A DNA stretch of 64,000 nucleotides, taken from the NCBI RefSeq assembly GCF_003626535.1, contig NZ_RBAL01000003.1:310001-374000 (forward strand). Direction: 5' to 3'. The translations under genes were made by a program, and so were the position numbers. The notes under the pieces were generated by a model. The model worked only from the letters and a program-made list of their open reading frames with translations, was not told the DNA's origin and searched no databases. Positions 33,476 through 41,665 of the stretch are shown one piece after another; position 1 is the stretch's first letter, and every line of letters begins with the position of its first letter. The stretch comes from Streptomyces hoynatensis. Its GTDB lineage: Bacteria; Actinomycetota; Actinomycetes; Streptomycetales; Streptomycetaceae.

Positions 33476-34696
33476 ATGAACGCATTGGAGCAACCAGGGT
33501 TCGGGCGCAGGCTCAAGGCCATGCGGCTTGCCCGCGGGCTGTCGCAACGGTCTCTCGCCGGGGACGGCATGTCCACCGGTTATCTGTCACGCCTTGAGTC
33601 CGGGGCCCGGCCCCCGACGAAGCAGGCCGTGGCCTACCTCGCCGAGCGACTCGGCGTCTCGCCGGCCGAGTTCCGGGAGACCGAGACCCCCTCGCTGGCC
33701 CGCGCGATCGCCGAAGCCTCCTACGGGGAGACGCCCGAGGCCGTGACGGTACTCGACAAGCTCGTCGCCACGGCGAGCGACGAGGACCCGGCCCTGCTCT
33801 GGCAGGCCCATTGGATACTCGCCGAGGCGAAGCGGCGGCACGGCGACCACGAGGCCGAGGCCGGGTATCTGCACCGGCTCGTCGAGCTGAGCGACGAGCC
33901 CGCCGTCCCCGAGCTCCAGGTCCGCGCCCGCACCCAACTCGCCCGGTGCAGGCGGACCCTCGGGGAGATGGAGGAGGCCAGGGCCCTCGCCGCCGAGGCC
34001 CTCGGCATCGCCAGGGAGAACGGGCTCTCGGTCTCCGACGTCGCGGCCGCCCTGCTCGTCCTGGTCTCCGCCGAGGCCGAGACCGGGCGCGTTCCCGACG
34101 CCAGGGCGCACGCCGACGAACTCAGGGAACTCGTCGGCGGCGCCTCGGGCACGCTCCAGGTGCAGGCGCTGTGGGTCGCCGCCACCGTCTGCGTCCGCCA
34201 GGGCGACTACGCGACGGCGCAGGAGCTGCTGCAGGAGGCCCTCGGCCGGCTCGACAGCCGCGACGACATCCTGCTGTGGATGCGGCTGCGGCTGGCGGCG
34301 GCCTCGCTCAGCCTGCAACTGCCCGTGCCGCGCACCGAGGCCGCCGCCGCCTGGCTGGACGAGGCCGAGCCGGCCGTCGGCCTGGTCGGCGAGCCCCAGC
34401 ACCGCCAGCAGCTGGAGGCGCTGCGCGCACACCTCGCCTTCTCCCAGGGGCGCCCCGAGCAGGCCCGCGCCCTGTACGACAGCGTGCACGCGAGCGATCT
34501 GCGGCTGTCCTTTCGCGACCAGGTCAAATTGGAGGTCCTGCACAACCGGCTCCTCATCCACGAAGGGCGGCGGAGCGAGGGAATCGCCGGGCTGCGTACC
34601 TTGGCGCAGCAGGTCCACGAGAGCTCGAACCTCGATCTCGCGGCCGAGATCTGGCGCATCCTGGCCGACCACCTCGCGGAGCCCTCCGACCGGTGA
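33476..34696 (+). CDS. XRE-family regulator with TPR-like C-terminal domain (likely cluster regulator)
   Basis: 406 aa. Residues about 7-60 form an XRE helix-turn-helix (RLKAMRLARGLSQRSLA, then STGYLSRLESGARPP, typical recognition helix and turn). The remaining 340 residues are helical with repeated A/L-rich 34-residue-like units (LAEAKRRHGDHEAEAGYLHRL, ARALAAEALGIARENG), i.e. a TPR-like sensor or oligomerisation part as in many Streptomyces pathway regulators. ATG 33476 has no Shine-Dalgarno site and follows site 5 by 8 nt, fitting a leaderless, self-controlled gene; longer starts would run through the operator. It is the only regulator gene in the cluster part of the window, so it is the best candidate to bind the shared motif. 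Activator or repressor is not decided. Confidence 0.88.
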   Translation: MNALEQPGFGRRLKAMRLARGLSQRSLAGDGMSTGYLSRLESGARPPTKQAVAYLAERLGVSPAEFRETETPSLARAIAEASYGETPEAVTVLDKLVATASDEDPALLWQAHWILAEAKRRHGDHEAEAGYLHRLVELSDEPAVPELQVRARTQLARCRRTLGEMEEARALAAEALGIARENGLSVSDVAAALLVLVSAEAETGRVPDARAHADELRELVGGASGTLQVQALWVAATVCVRQGDYATAQELLQEALGRLDSRDDILLWMRLRLAAASLSLQLPVPRTEAAAAWLDEAEPAVGLVGEPQHRQQLEALRAHLAFSQGRPEQARALYDSVHASDLRLSFRDQVKLEVLHNRLLIHEGRRSEGIAGLRTLAQQVHESSNLDLAAEIWRILADHLAEPSDR

Positions 34697-34791
34697 CCCC
34701 CCGGCGCGCCGGCCGTCCCCGCCTCGCCGCCCCCCGCCGCACGTCCGCTCGCCTCGCCGCGGGACCGCGGGCGGCCGCGGCGCACGGTCAC

Positions 34792-34814
34792 GCCCCGGTC
34801 CCGGCGACCGGGGC
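34792..34814. terminator. Convergent hairpin terminator at the cluster/pectin-locus border
   Basis: GCCCCGGT (34792-34799) and ACCGGGGC (34807-34814) with a 7-nt loop, in the 147-nt gap between the XRE gene and the oppositely oriented SGNH esterase gene. It marks the border between the two loci. Confidence 0.6.
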
Positions 34815-34843
34815 AACGCCGCCCCCCCGGGCAGCGGACCGGC

Positions 34844-35626
34844 TCAGCGTGAACCCCGGGTGTGGGGACGGCGTTCCGGCCAGGTGAGCCACCCGTCGGG
34901 GACCTCCTCGTCCAGGCGGCACACCTCGGCCGCCGCCAGCAGCCCGGCCGCGCGCAGGCCCCGCGCCACCAGGCGGGCCACCTCGGCCGCGCCCCGCGGC
35001 CCCAGGTGCACGTCGTCCCTGGCGCCCTGCGGGTGGTTGGGGTGGGCGCCGGGTTCGAGCCACAGGAAGGCGTCCTGGGTTCCCTCGGGGCCGAGCCGTT
35101 GCCACAGCGCGAGGGTCTGGGCCTGCACGTCGAGCAGCGGCACCCGCTCCGCCGCGGCCAGGTCCCGCACGGCCGCCGGATACTCCCCGTGGGTGGGCAG
35201 GGCCCGCCCCGAGGCGCCGAAACTGCGCCGCTCCACCGGGGTGAGCAGCACCGGGCGCCCCCCGCGCTCGCGCGCGGCGCGCACGTAGCGCAGCAGGTGC
35301 CGCCGGTAGGACCCGAAGGGCTCGGTGAAGCGCGCGGGGTCCTCGGCCTTCTGGTCGTTGTGGCCGAACTGGATCAGCAGCAGGTCGCCGGGGGCGAGGG
35401 CCCCGAGCACCGGCTCCAGCCTGCCCTCGGCCAGGAAGCTGCGCGAACTGCGGCTGTCGAAGGCGTGGTTGTCCACCGCGACGCCGGGGGCGCAGAAGAA
35501 CGGCAGGGCCATCCCCCAGCCCGCCGCGGGTGCGGCCGACCGCGGCTTGACCGCCGCGGTCGAGTCGCCGACGAGGAACAGGGTGCGGGCGGCGGCCGGT
35601 TCGCCGGCCGCCGGCAGTGCGGTCAT
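34844..35626 (-). CDS. SGNH/GDSL esterase, rhamnogalacturonan acetylesterase-like (CE12 type)
   Basis: 260 aa. SGNH blocks are complete: LFLVGDSTA (block I, nucleophile Ser in GDS), LIQFGHNDQK (block III, Asn) and the C-terminal DDVHLGP (Asp-x-x-His pair). The GDSTA/GHND combination is typical of rhamnogalacturonan acetylesterases (CE12), which deacetylate pectin. No clear signal peptide is visible at ATG 35626, so it may work in the cytoplasm on imported oligomers. AAGGAG stands upstream. It is divergent from the pectinesterase gene across a 313-nt gap with a GntR-type operator, so the two genes are probably co-induced by pectin. Confidence 0.88.
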   Translation of the reverse strand: MTALPAAGEPAAARTLFLVGDSTAAVKPRSAAPAAGWGMALPFFCAPGVAVDNHAFDSRSSRSFLAEGRLEPVLGALAPGDLLLIQFGHNDQKAEDPARFTEPFGSYRRHLLRYVRAARERGGRPVLLTPVERRSFGASGRALPTHGEYPAAVRDLAAAERVPLLDVQAQTLALWQRLGPEGTQDAFLWLEPGAHPNHPQGARDDVHLGPRGAAEVARLVARGLRAAGLLAAAEVCRLDEEVPDGWLTWPERRPHTRGSR

Positions 35627-35846
35627 GGGCAGCTCCTTCGTCGGGGCGGCTGGGGAGGGGCGCCGGCCGGCGGCGCACCGCGGACGCCCGGCGCACCACG
35701 GAGGCCCGGGGCGGCGCGGGGCCGGCCGGGGGAGGGGCGGCCGGCCGGCGGGGAAGCGCGGGGGCGGGGAGGGGGCGGCGCGGCGGGGTCGTGAAAGTGC
35801 GTGCCCAAGGGGTGGCCAGCATGGCCGAGTTGTGCTTCCATCGCCC

Positions 35847-35881
35847 TGGTATGCCACCGGAATGACACCTGCATGCTACCA
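35847..35881. promoter_or_regulatory. GntR-type operator copies in the SGNH-pectinesterase divergent gap
   Basis: TGGTATGCCA (35847-35856) and GCATGCTACCA (35871-35881, an inverted TGGTAGCATGC) lie 14 bp apart. The first matches the operators near 56,600. The rest of the gap 35627-35939 is G-rich low-complexity sequence (about 35640-35790) with no gene. GAAGGAG precedes the pectinesterase ATG. Confidence 0.55.
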
Positions 35882-35939
35882 GCGCACGCGGGGTCCGCCG
35901 CGCTCACGCTCCCGCACCCCGACCGAAGGAGCCTGCCCC

Positions 35940-37403
35940 ATGCGTCCGTTCCGTCCGCTCCTGGCCCTCGCCGCGGTGGCGATGGCCCTGGTCCCGGCCG
36001 TCTCCCAGACCGCGGCCGCCGACTCGGCCGAGCCCCGCTCCGCGCCGGTCCTCGCCCCGCTCGGCGTGGCGGAGGCCGTCTGCGCCGACACCCCGCTGCG
36101 GCTGACCTTCGACCGGCCCGTGGAGCTCGGCAGCGCGGGCCAGCTGCAGGTGCACCAGGCCGACGACGGGACCCTGGTCGACATCGTCGACCTCGCCGAC
36201 CCCGGCACCTACCAGCGCAGCATCGGCGGGGCGCTGACGGACTACGGCGAGGTCCACCGCTGGTTCTACGAGCCGGTGGTGATCGAGGGGAACACCGCCT
36301 CGGTGTACCTCCACTACGTCCTCGACCCGGACCGGGAGTACTACGTCACGGTGGACGAGGGCTTCTTCGCCGGCCAGGAGGGCATCACCGACAAGGAGAC
36401 CTGGCGGTTCCGCACCCGGCCGGCCCCCCGGCGGGGCGCCTCGGAGCTCTCCGTCGACCAGGCGGGCGGCGCGGACTTCTGCACCGTGCAGGGCGCCGTC
36501 GACTTCGTCCCCGAGAACAACAGGCACCGGGTCACCATCGACGTGGCGCCCGGCACCTACCACGAGATCGTCTACGTGCCGCAGTCCAAGCCGCACCTGA
36601 CCGTCCGCGGCCAGGGGGCGGACGACACGGTGATCTCCTACGCCAACAACAGCGTCCTCAACGGGGACTACGCCATGTCCGACGTGCCCGCCAGGCAGAG
36701 CTACTGCCCGCGCCGGGTGCTGCCGCAGCCCGACCGCTTCAACTGCTGGCGCGCGACCTTCGGCGTGGACGCCGACGACTTCCGGCTGACGGACGTCACC
36801 GTGCACAACACCACGCCGGACGGCGGCTCCCAGGCCGAGGCGTTCCGCGGCAACGGCGACCGGATCGTGCTGGAGCGGGTCAGGGTGCTCAGCCACCAGG
36901 ACAGCCTGCGGCTCCAGGGCCGCACCTTCATGACCGACAGCTACGTCGAGGGCGACGTGGACTTCGTGTGGGGCGACGGCGGCGTCTTCGTCCAGAACTC
37001 CGAGCTGAAGTCCCTCGACATCGGCTACGTCAACCAGGTGCGCAACGACGTGGGCGAGGCGGGCCACGTCTTCGTCAACACCCGCCTCACCCGCGCCGAC
37101 TCGGTGCCGGACGGCTCGGTCCTGCTCGGCCGGGTGGAGACCGCCCGCTTCCCCGGCAGCCAGCTGGTCTTCATCGACTCGGCCATGGACGCGCACATCG
37201 CCCCCGTGGGCTGGGGCATCTCCGACGGCGACTGCTCGGACGCCGGCCAACTCCGCTTCTGGGAGTACGGCAGCACCGACCTGGCCGGGCAGCCGCTCGA
37301 CGTCACCGGGCGCCTGGCCTGTTCCCGCCAGCTGACCGGGGCCGAGGCCGCCAGGTGGAGCAACCCGGCGACGCTGCTCGACGGCTGGGACCCGCGGCGC
37401 TGA
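35940..37403 (+). CDS. Secreted pectinesterase (CE8) with N-terminal Ig-like domain
   Basis: 487 aa. A Sec signal peptide (RPFRPLLALAAVAMALVPA, cleavage around AAA-DS) is followed by an Ig-like region (about 45-160, PLRLTFDRPV) and a right-handed beta-helix (about 165-450). The CE8 active site appears as GDVDFVWGDG (catalytic Asp) after QDSLRLQG, and LLGRVE matches the family's L-G-R segment. The pectin methylesterase reaction removes methyl esters from homogalacturonan, making it open to lyases and polygalacturonases. Cysteine pairs in the helix region fit an extracellular protein. It is divergent from the SGNH esterase under the shared operator and followed by another Tat-secreted enzyme. 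Confidence 0.93.
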   Translation: MRPFRPLLALAAVAMALVPAVSQTAAADSAEPRSAPVLAPLGVAEAVCADTPLRLTFDRPVELGSAGQLQVHQADDGTLVDIVDLADPGTYQRSIGGALTDYGEVHRWFYEPVVIEGNTASVYLHYVLDPDREYYVTVDEGFFAGQEGITDKETWRFRTRPAPRRGASELSVDQAGGADFCTVQGAVDFVPENNRHRVTIDVAPGTYHEIVYVPQSKPHLTVRGQGADDTVISYANNSVLNGDYAMSDVPARQSYCPRRVLPQPDRFNCWRATFGVDADDFRLTDVTVHNTTPDGGSQAEAFRGNGDRIVLERVRVLSHQDSLRLQGRTFMTDSYVEGDVDFVWGDGGVFVQNSELKSLDIGYVNQVRNDVGEAGHVFVNTRLTRADSVPDGSVLLGRVETARFPGSQLVFIDSAMDAHIAPVGWGISDGDCSDAGQLRFWEYGSTDLAGQPLDVTGRLACSRQLTGAEAARWSNPATLLDGWDPRR

Positions 37404-37510
37404 ACCCGGCCCCCCTCCGGCATGCCACCCCGGCCGGCCACCGGGCCACCCCCGGCGCCGCGAGGCGGCCCGAAGAACCCGACAACCCAGAACACGGTAG
37501 GTGATCGCCT

Positions 37511-38740
37511 ATGTCCCCGGTGTCTCGCAGAAGGCTCCTCGGCACGCTCGGCACGGCCGCAGCCGCCACCGGAGCCGCCACCCTCATGACCCCCGCGGCG
37601 CACGCCGAGGGCACGCGCGCCGGGGCCGCGGGCGCCGCCCCGGGGGCGGCCCCGGCGCCCCGGCCGGTCGGCCCGGTCAACGCGGAGGTGGCCGCCGCCC
37701 ACGACCCCGCCTACAAGACCCTCCCGCAGGAGGTCGTCGGCGTGGACGTCGAGGAACTGATGACGGTGCACGCCGAGGAGGACGTGGCCCCGCTGCGGGC
37801 CGCCCTGGTCCAGGAGGCGTGGAAGTCGGCCGGCGGGCGCCTGCCCGAGGCCCTGCCCGAGGTCGAACGCGGCGTCGAGGCGCCGGAGTTGCCCGCCTTC
37901 GAGGGCGTGCGGAGGATCGACAGGCTCACCGTCTCCCTGCCGTACGGCCTGCGCTCGATCGTCTTCCTGCTGCTGCCGCGGCGCAGCGACCACGGGCGCT
38001 TCGCCTTCTACCACAACGGGCACGGCGAGGAGTTCGGCACCATGCAGCGCACCGCGCAGGCGCTGCTCGACGCGGGCTACGGCGTGCTGCTCTTCGCCAT
38101 GCCCCTCTACCACTGGAACCCGAAGGAACTCCAGGACCCCGCCGACCCCTCCCGCACGGTCACCGTCGAGTCGCACAACGACCTCGTCCCGTGGGAGACC
38201 GCCGAGTTCTCCACCCTGCGCTTCTTCCTGGAGCCGCCCGCGGTGGCGATGAACCACGTGCAGCGCACCTACCGGCCGCCCTCGGTGCAGATGATCGGCC
38301 TCTCCGGCGGCGGCTGGACCACCACCGTGTACCCGGCCCTCGACCCCCGGGTGACCCGCAGCTACCCGGCCGCGGGCTCGCTGCCCTTCTTCCTGCGCTC
38401 CGCCCCGCCCAAGCCCAGCCCCACGACCGGTGACTGGGAGCAGCGCAAGGACAGGCACCCGGCGTTCTACGGCATCTGCGACTTCCCCGACCTGTACGCC
38501 CTGGCCGCGGTGGGGGAGAACCGGCGGCAGATGCAGATACTCAACCGCTTCGACGCCTGCTGCTTCAACGGCGTCGGCCACCGCTCCTACGAGGCGGTGG
38601 TGCGCCAGCGCATCGAGGTGATCGGCAACGGCCACTGGGAGCTGCTCGAGGACGCCACCCACGGCGAGCACGCGATCAGCCCCTTCGCGCTCTCGGTGAT
38701 CCTCTGGGACCTCGATGTCGCCTGCGGGCACCTGCCGTAA
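37511..38740 (+). CDS. Tat-secreted alpha/beta hydrolase
   Basis: 409 aa. Twin-arginine signal SRRRLLGTLG with an alanine-rich h-region ending AAHAE. The alpha/beta-hydrolase core shows YHNGHGEEFG (oxyanion region), LLDAGYGVLLFAMPLYHW, the nucleophile elbow IGLSGGGW (G-x-S-x-G) and a late His in DATHGEHAIS. It resembles the acyl/acetyl- or glucuronoyl-esterase type but cannot be placed in a CE family by eye. RBS AGGTGATC precedes the ATG. A weak operator-like CGGCATGCCA lies at 37417-37426. In the pectin locus a role in removing ester decorations is likely. Confidence 0.87.
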   Translation: MSPVSRRRLLGTLGTAAAATGAATLMTPAAHAEGTRAGAAGAAPGAAPAPRPVGPVNAEVAAAHDPAYKTLPQEVVGVDVEELMTVHAEEDVAPLRAALVQEAWKSAGGRLPEALPEVERGVEAPELPAFEGVRRIDRLTVSLPYGLRSIVFLLLPRRSDHGRFAFYHNGHGEEFGTMQRTAQALLDAGYGVLLFAMPLYHWNPKELQDPADPSRTVTVESHNDLVPWETAEFSTLRFFLEPPAVAMNHVQRTYRPPSVQMIGLSGGGWTTTVYPALDPRVTRSYPAAGSLPFFLRSAPPKPSPTTGDWEQRKDRHPAFYGICDFPDLYALAAVGENRRQMQILNRFDACCFNGVGHRSYEAVVRQRIEVIGNGHWELLEDATHGEHAISPFALSVILWDLDVACGHLP

Positions 38741-38755
38741 CCCGGCGCGGCGGCA

Positions 38756-38789
38756 CCGCCCCGGGCCGGCCCGGCCCGGCCCGGGGCGG
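38756..38789. terminator. Convergent hairpin terminator
   Basis: Perfect 14-bp inverted repeat CCGCCCCGGGCCGG (38756-38769) and CCGGCCCGGGGCGG (38776-38789) with a 6-nt loop, between the hydrolase gene and the oppositely oriented GH28 gene. Confidence 0.8.
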
Positions 38790-38804
38790 GGGAGGGGCAT
38801 GCCC

Positions 38805-40187
38805 TCAGCGCGGCTGGCCGTTCACCACCACGTCGTGCACGCCGAGGCCGGTGACCGACTGCAGCAGGAGGTCCTGCGCGGCCTGTGCGAAGGCCAGGTG
38901 GGACAGCCGCACGTCGCGCACCGGCTCCTCGGCCAGGGCCCGCACCCGCACCGGGTACTCGCAGGGGCCGGTCACCGACCAGCGTTCTGCGGTCAGCCGC
39001 GACACCTCGGGGATGTCCTCGCCCCCGGTGCCGCCTGCGTACTGGAAGGTCACCTCGAAGGGCACGTACGTCCAGCCGGGCGCCGTCACGTCGGTCACGG
39101 TGACGTCGCGCACGTAACCGCCCCTGGTCGGCGTGGACTTGACGTTGAGCACATGGGCGACGGACGCCTCGTCCAGGGTGGGGTCGAGCGGGATGCGCAG
39201 CCGCCTGGCGGTGACGTGGGAGACGCCGCCGCTCATCTCGCTGCCGATCGCCACCGCGGCGCCCCCGCTGAGGTAGACGCAGTCCTCGACGAGGATGTCG
39301 CGCGAGGGCACCCCCACCCGCCGGCCGTCCCGGTCCCGGCCGGACTTGATGGCGATGCAGTCGTCGTGCGTGGCGAAGGTGACGCGGCTGAGGGTGACGT
39401 TCCGGCAGGAGTCGGGGTCGCAGCCGTCGCTGTTGGGGCCCTGGCAGTCGATGGTGACGTCGCGGACGGTGATGTCCCTGCTGAGCACCGGATGGATGTT
39501 CCAGAAGGGCGAGTTGCGCAGCGTGACGCCCTCGATGAGGACGTTGCGGCAGGAGTGCGGCTGCAGGAAGCTCGGGCGCAGGTAGTGGCCCGCGCCGAAG
39601 ACCCGCTCCGCCACCGGGACGCCCTCCTCGCCGAAGCGCTCCAGGGCCTGCCAGTCCTCCAGCTCGCGCGGCATGCCCTGCTCCCAGCCGTACTGGCCCG
39701 AGCCCTTCCACGGCCACCAGTGCGCGGTGTCGCTCTGGGCGTCCAGGACGCCGCGGCCGGTGACCGCGATGTCGCGCTGGCGGTAGGCGTAGATCAGCGG
39801 CGAGTAGTTGTACGCCTCCACGCCCTGCCAGCGGGTGAGGACGACCGGCAGGTAGGCGGCGGGGTCCGTGCTGAAGAGGACCGTGGCGCCCTCGGCGACG
39901 TGCAGGTCCACCCCGCTCAGCAGGTGGATCGCGCCGGTCGCCCAGCGGCCCGCGGGCACCAGGACGTGCCCGCCGCCCGCCCGGTGGCATGCCGCCACGG
40001 CGGCGCGGATGGCCTCGGTGCAGTCGGTGACGCCGTCGCCCGCCGCGCCGTAGTCGGTGATCGGGAACCAGGCGTCGGGGAAGCGCGGCGTGGCCGCCGC
40101 GGCCCGGCCGGCGGCTGCGGCCAGGGGCAGCGCGGCGCCGGCCAGCGCGCCGAGCCGCAGGACCTGTCTGCGGGCGGGGGTGCTCAT
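38805..40187 (-). CDS. Tat-secreted GH28 polygalacturonase-family hydrolase
   Basis: 460 aa, one right-handed beta-helix domain behind a twin-arginine signal (ARRQVLRLGA...AAAA). The GH28 signature is readable in order: GPNSDGCDPD (N-x-D) near residue 250, THDDCIAIKSGRD (the catalytic DD pair and R-x-K region) near 275, and GGAAVAIGSEMSGG in place of the classical G-H-G, a form seen in exo-acting and rhamnogalacturonan-type GH28 enzymes. It therefore cuts galacturonan or rhamnogalacturonan backbones, possibly exo-wise. ITDYGAAGDGVTDC is the usual N-terminal segment. It shares a leftward unit with the chimeric regulator 93 nt upstream. Confidence 0.94.
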   Translation of the reverse strand: MSTPARRQVLRLGALAGAALPLAAAAGRAAAATPRFPDAWFPITDYGAAGDGVTDCTEAIRAAVAACHRAGGGHVLVPAGRWATGAIHLLSGVDLHVAEGATVLFSTDPAAYLPVVLTRWQGVEAYNYSPLIYAYRQRDIAVTGRGVLDAQSDTAHWWPWKGSGQYGWEQGMPRELEDWQALERFGEEGVPVAERVFGAGHYLRPSFLQPHSCRNVLIEGVTLRNSPFWNIHPVLSRDITVRDVTIDCQGPNSDGCDPDSCRNVTLSRVTFATHDDCIAIKSGRDRDGRRVGVPSRDILVEDCVYLSGGAAVAIGSEMSGGVSHVTARRLRIPLDPTLDEASVAHVLNVKSTPTRGGYVRDVTVTDVTAPGWTYVPFEVTFQYAGGTGGEDIPEVSRLTAERWSVTGPCEYPVRVRALAEEPVRDVRLSHLAFAQAAQDLLLQSVTGLGVHDVVVNGQPR

Positions 40188-40280
40188 GGGAACGTCCTCC
40201 TCGGGGGAGCGGGTGCGGGTGCGGGCGGTGGTGCGGGTGGTGCGGGGGAGCGGGTCGCGGGGCCGGGGCGCGGGGCGGTC

Positions 40281-41468
40281 TCAGCCCTCCTGCCGCCCGG
40301 CCGGGCCGGGGTGCTCGCGGTGGTAGCGGGTGGCCTCGCCCGCGGCGTGCGCGGCGAACATGGGGCCCGCGGTGCCGGGGTCGCCGTCGCGCAGCACGGC
40401 CAGCAGCTCCGCGTGGTATTCCGCCATGGCGCGCCAGTCGCCGTTGTACCGGGGGTTGCCCAGCACGTGCAGCCCCCACAGGCTGGACTCGATCATGCGC
40501 CACAGGCGGGTCAGCGCGGCGTTGCCCGCGGCCTCGCAGACGTGCCGGTGGAAGGCCATGTCGGCGTCGCGGAAGGCGCCGATGTCGCCCTCGTCCGCGG
40601 CCCGGCGCAGCCGCGCGACGTCCACCGCGAGGCGCTGCGCGTCCTCCTCGGCCAGGCGGCCGCTCGTCCTGCGGGCCGCGTACTCCTCGAACATGACGCG
40701 GATGTCGCGGATCTCCGCGGCCTGCCGCTCGGAGATCTCCGCGACGTAGGTGCCGCGGCGCGACTGCGAGGTGACCAGGCCCTCGTGGGTCAGCCGCTTG
40801 ATCGCCTCGCGGGCCGGGGCCTGGCTGGTGCCGGCCCGGCGGGCGACGTCGGCCTCGACCAGGCGCCGGCCCGGCAGCAGTTCGCCTTCCAGAATCCAGC
40901 CGCGCAGCAGCCCGTAGACCTGGTCCGAGAGCAGTTCGCCCGCCGGGGGCGGCGCGAGCAGGCGGCCGCCCTCGGGGGCCGCCGCGCCCGCCGCGCCCGC
41001 CTGGGGCCCGGCGGCGCGGGCCGGTGCCGTCCGCTGCCGCTCGCGCTGCTGCTCCTGCCAGATGCGGGCCACCGTCGACTGGGACAGGCCCAGCGCCCGC
41101 GACAGTTCGCGCGTGGTGGGCACGGGATCGCCCTCGCGGGTCCGCTCCAGCACCGCGGCGATGTACCGCTCGGCGTCCTGCCTGCTCGCGCTGCGCGGGC
41201 GGCCGGAGCGCGGGGCGTCCACCAGCCCGGTGAGGCCCCGGCTGAGGAAGCGCTCGCGCCACTTGGCGACGGTGGCCGGGCTCACCTGGAGCCGCCGGGC
41301 GATCTCCGCGTTGCCCAGCCCCCCGGCGCAGGCGAGCACGATGCGGCTGCGCATGCGCAGGGACTCGGGCGGGCGCGAGGACCACTCGCGCAGGGTGGCG
41401 CGGTCCTCCTCGGTCAGCTGCGGAAACCTCGGCAGCTCGGCTGCGGTCATGTGCTCAGGCATCTCCAC
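40281..41468 (-). CDS. Chimeric regulator: IS630-transposase-like HTH domains fused to a GntR/FadR (FCD) regulator
   Basis: 395 aa in two parts. Residues about 35-130 match the DNA-binding region of IS630-family transposases: RMRSRIVLACAGG, LGNAEIARRLQVSPATVAKW (first HTH), RGLTGLVDAPRSGRPR, then a second HTH around LSRALGLSQSTVARIW. After an Ala-rich linker, residues about 175-390 are a standard GntR winged helix (QAPAREAIKRLTHEGL) and FCD effector domain (AFHRHVCEAAGN, EYHAELLAVLRDGD). No DDE catalytic domain follows, so it is a regulator and not a transposase. GTG 41468 or ATG 41462/41450 may be the start. It likely controls GH28 and the divergent toroid gene. Confidence 0.85.
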   Translation of the reverse strand: MEMPEHMTAAELPRFPQLTEEDRATLREWSSRPPESLRMRSRIVLACAGGLGNAEIARRLQVSPATVAKWRERFLSRGLTGLVDAPRSGRPRSASRQDAERYIAAVLERTREGDPVPTTRELSRALGLSQSTVARIWQEQQRERQRTAPARAAGPQAGAAGAAAPEGGRLLAPPPAGELLSDQVYGLLRGWILEGELLPGRRLVEADVARRAGTSQAPAREAIKRLTHEGLVTSQSRRGTYVAEISERQAAEIRDIRVMFEEYAARRTSGRLAEEDAQRLAVDVARLRRAADEGDIGAFRDADMAFHRHVCEAAGNAALTRLWRMIESSLWGLHVLGNPRYNGDWRAMAEYHAELLAVLRDGDPGTAGPMFAAHAAGEATRYHREHPGPAGRQEG

Positions 41469-41543
41469 GAGGGAAGGAATTTATGACTCGAATCCGGGGC
41501 CCGGCAACACCCCTGTCATTGTTTTTTCGTTCTGTCATGCCGG

Positions 41544-41572
41544 TTGACGTGGCTTTGAGGTGAACTTATCAA
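41544..41572 (+). promoter_or_regulatory. Putative promoter of the rightward toroid-RraA unit
   Basis: TTGACG (41544-41549) and TATCAA (41567-41572), 17 bp apart, in the lower-GC 197-nt gap between the chimeric regulator and the toroid gene. No further repeat was identified. Confidence 0.5.
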
Positions 41573-41665
41573 TACTTCGTCGCTGGATTTTGCTCGATTG
41601 CTGACCCACTAAAACCTGCTCACCGCAGGTGCCCCGACGTGTCCCCGGCTGCCAGGGAGGAACCG

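Noticed and set aside
37417..37426. Operator copy CGGCATGCCA before the Tat-secreted hydrolase
   Set aside because: Only a partial match in GC-rich DNA where GGCATGCC can arise by chance; kept out of the feature list.
40281..41468. Intact IS630 transposase
   Set aside because: No DDE catalytic domain, no terminal inverted repeats, and a full GntR-FCD domain follows.
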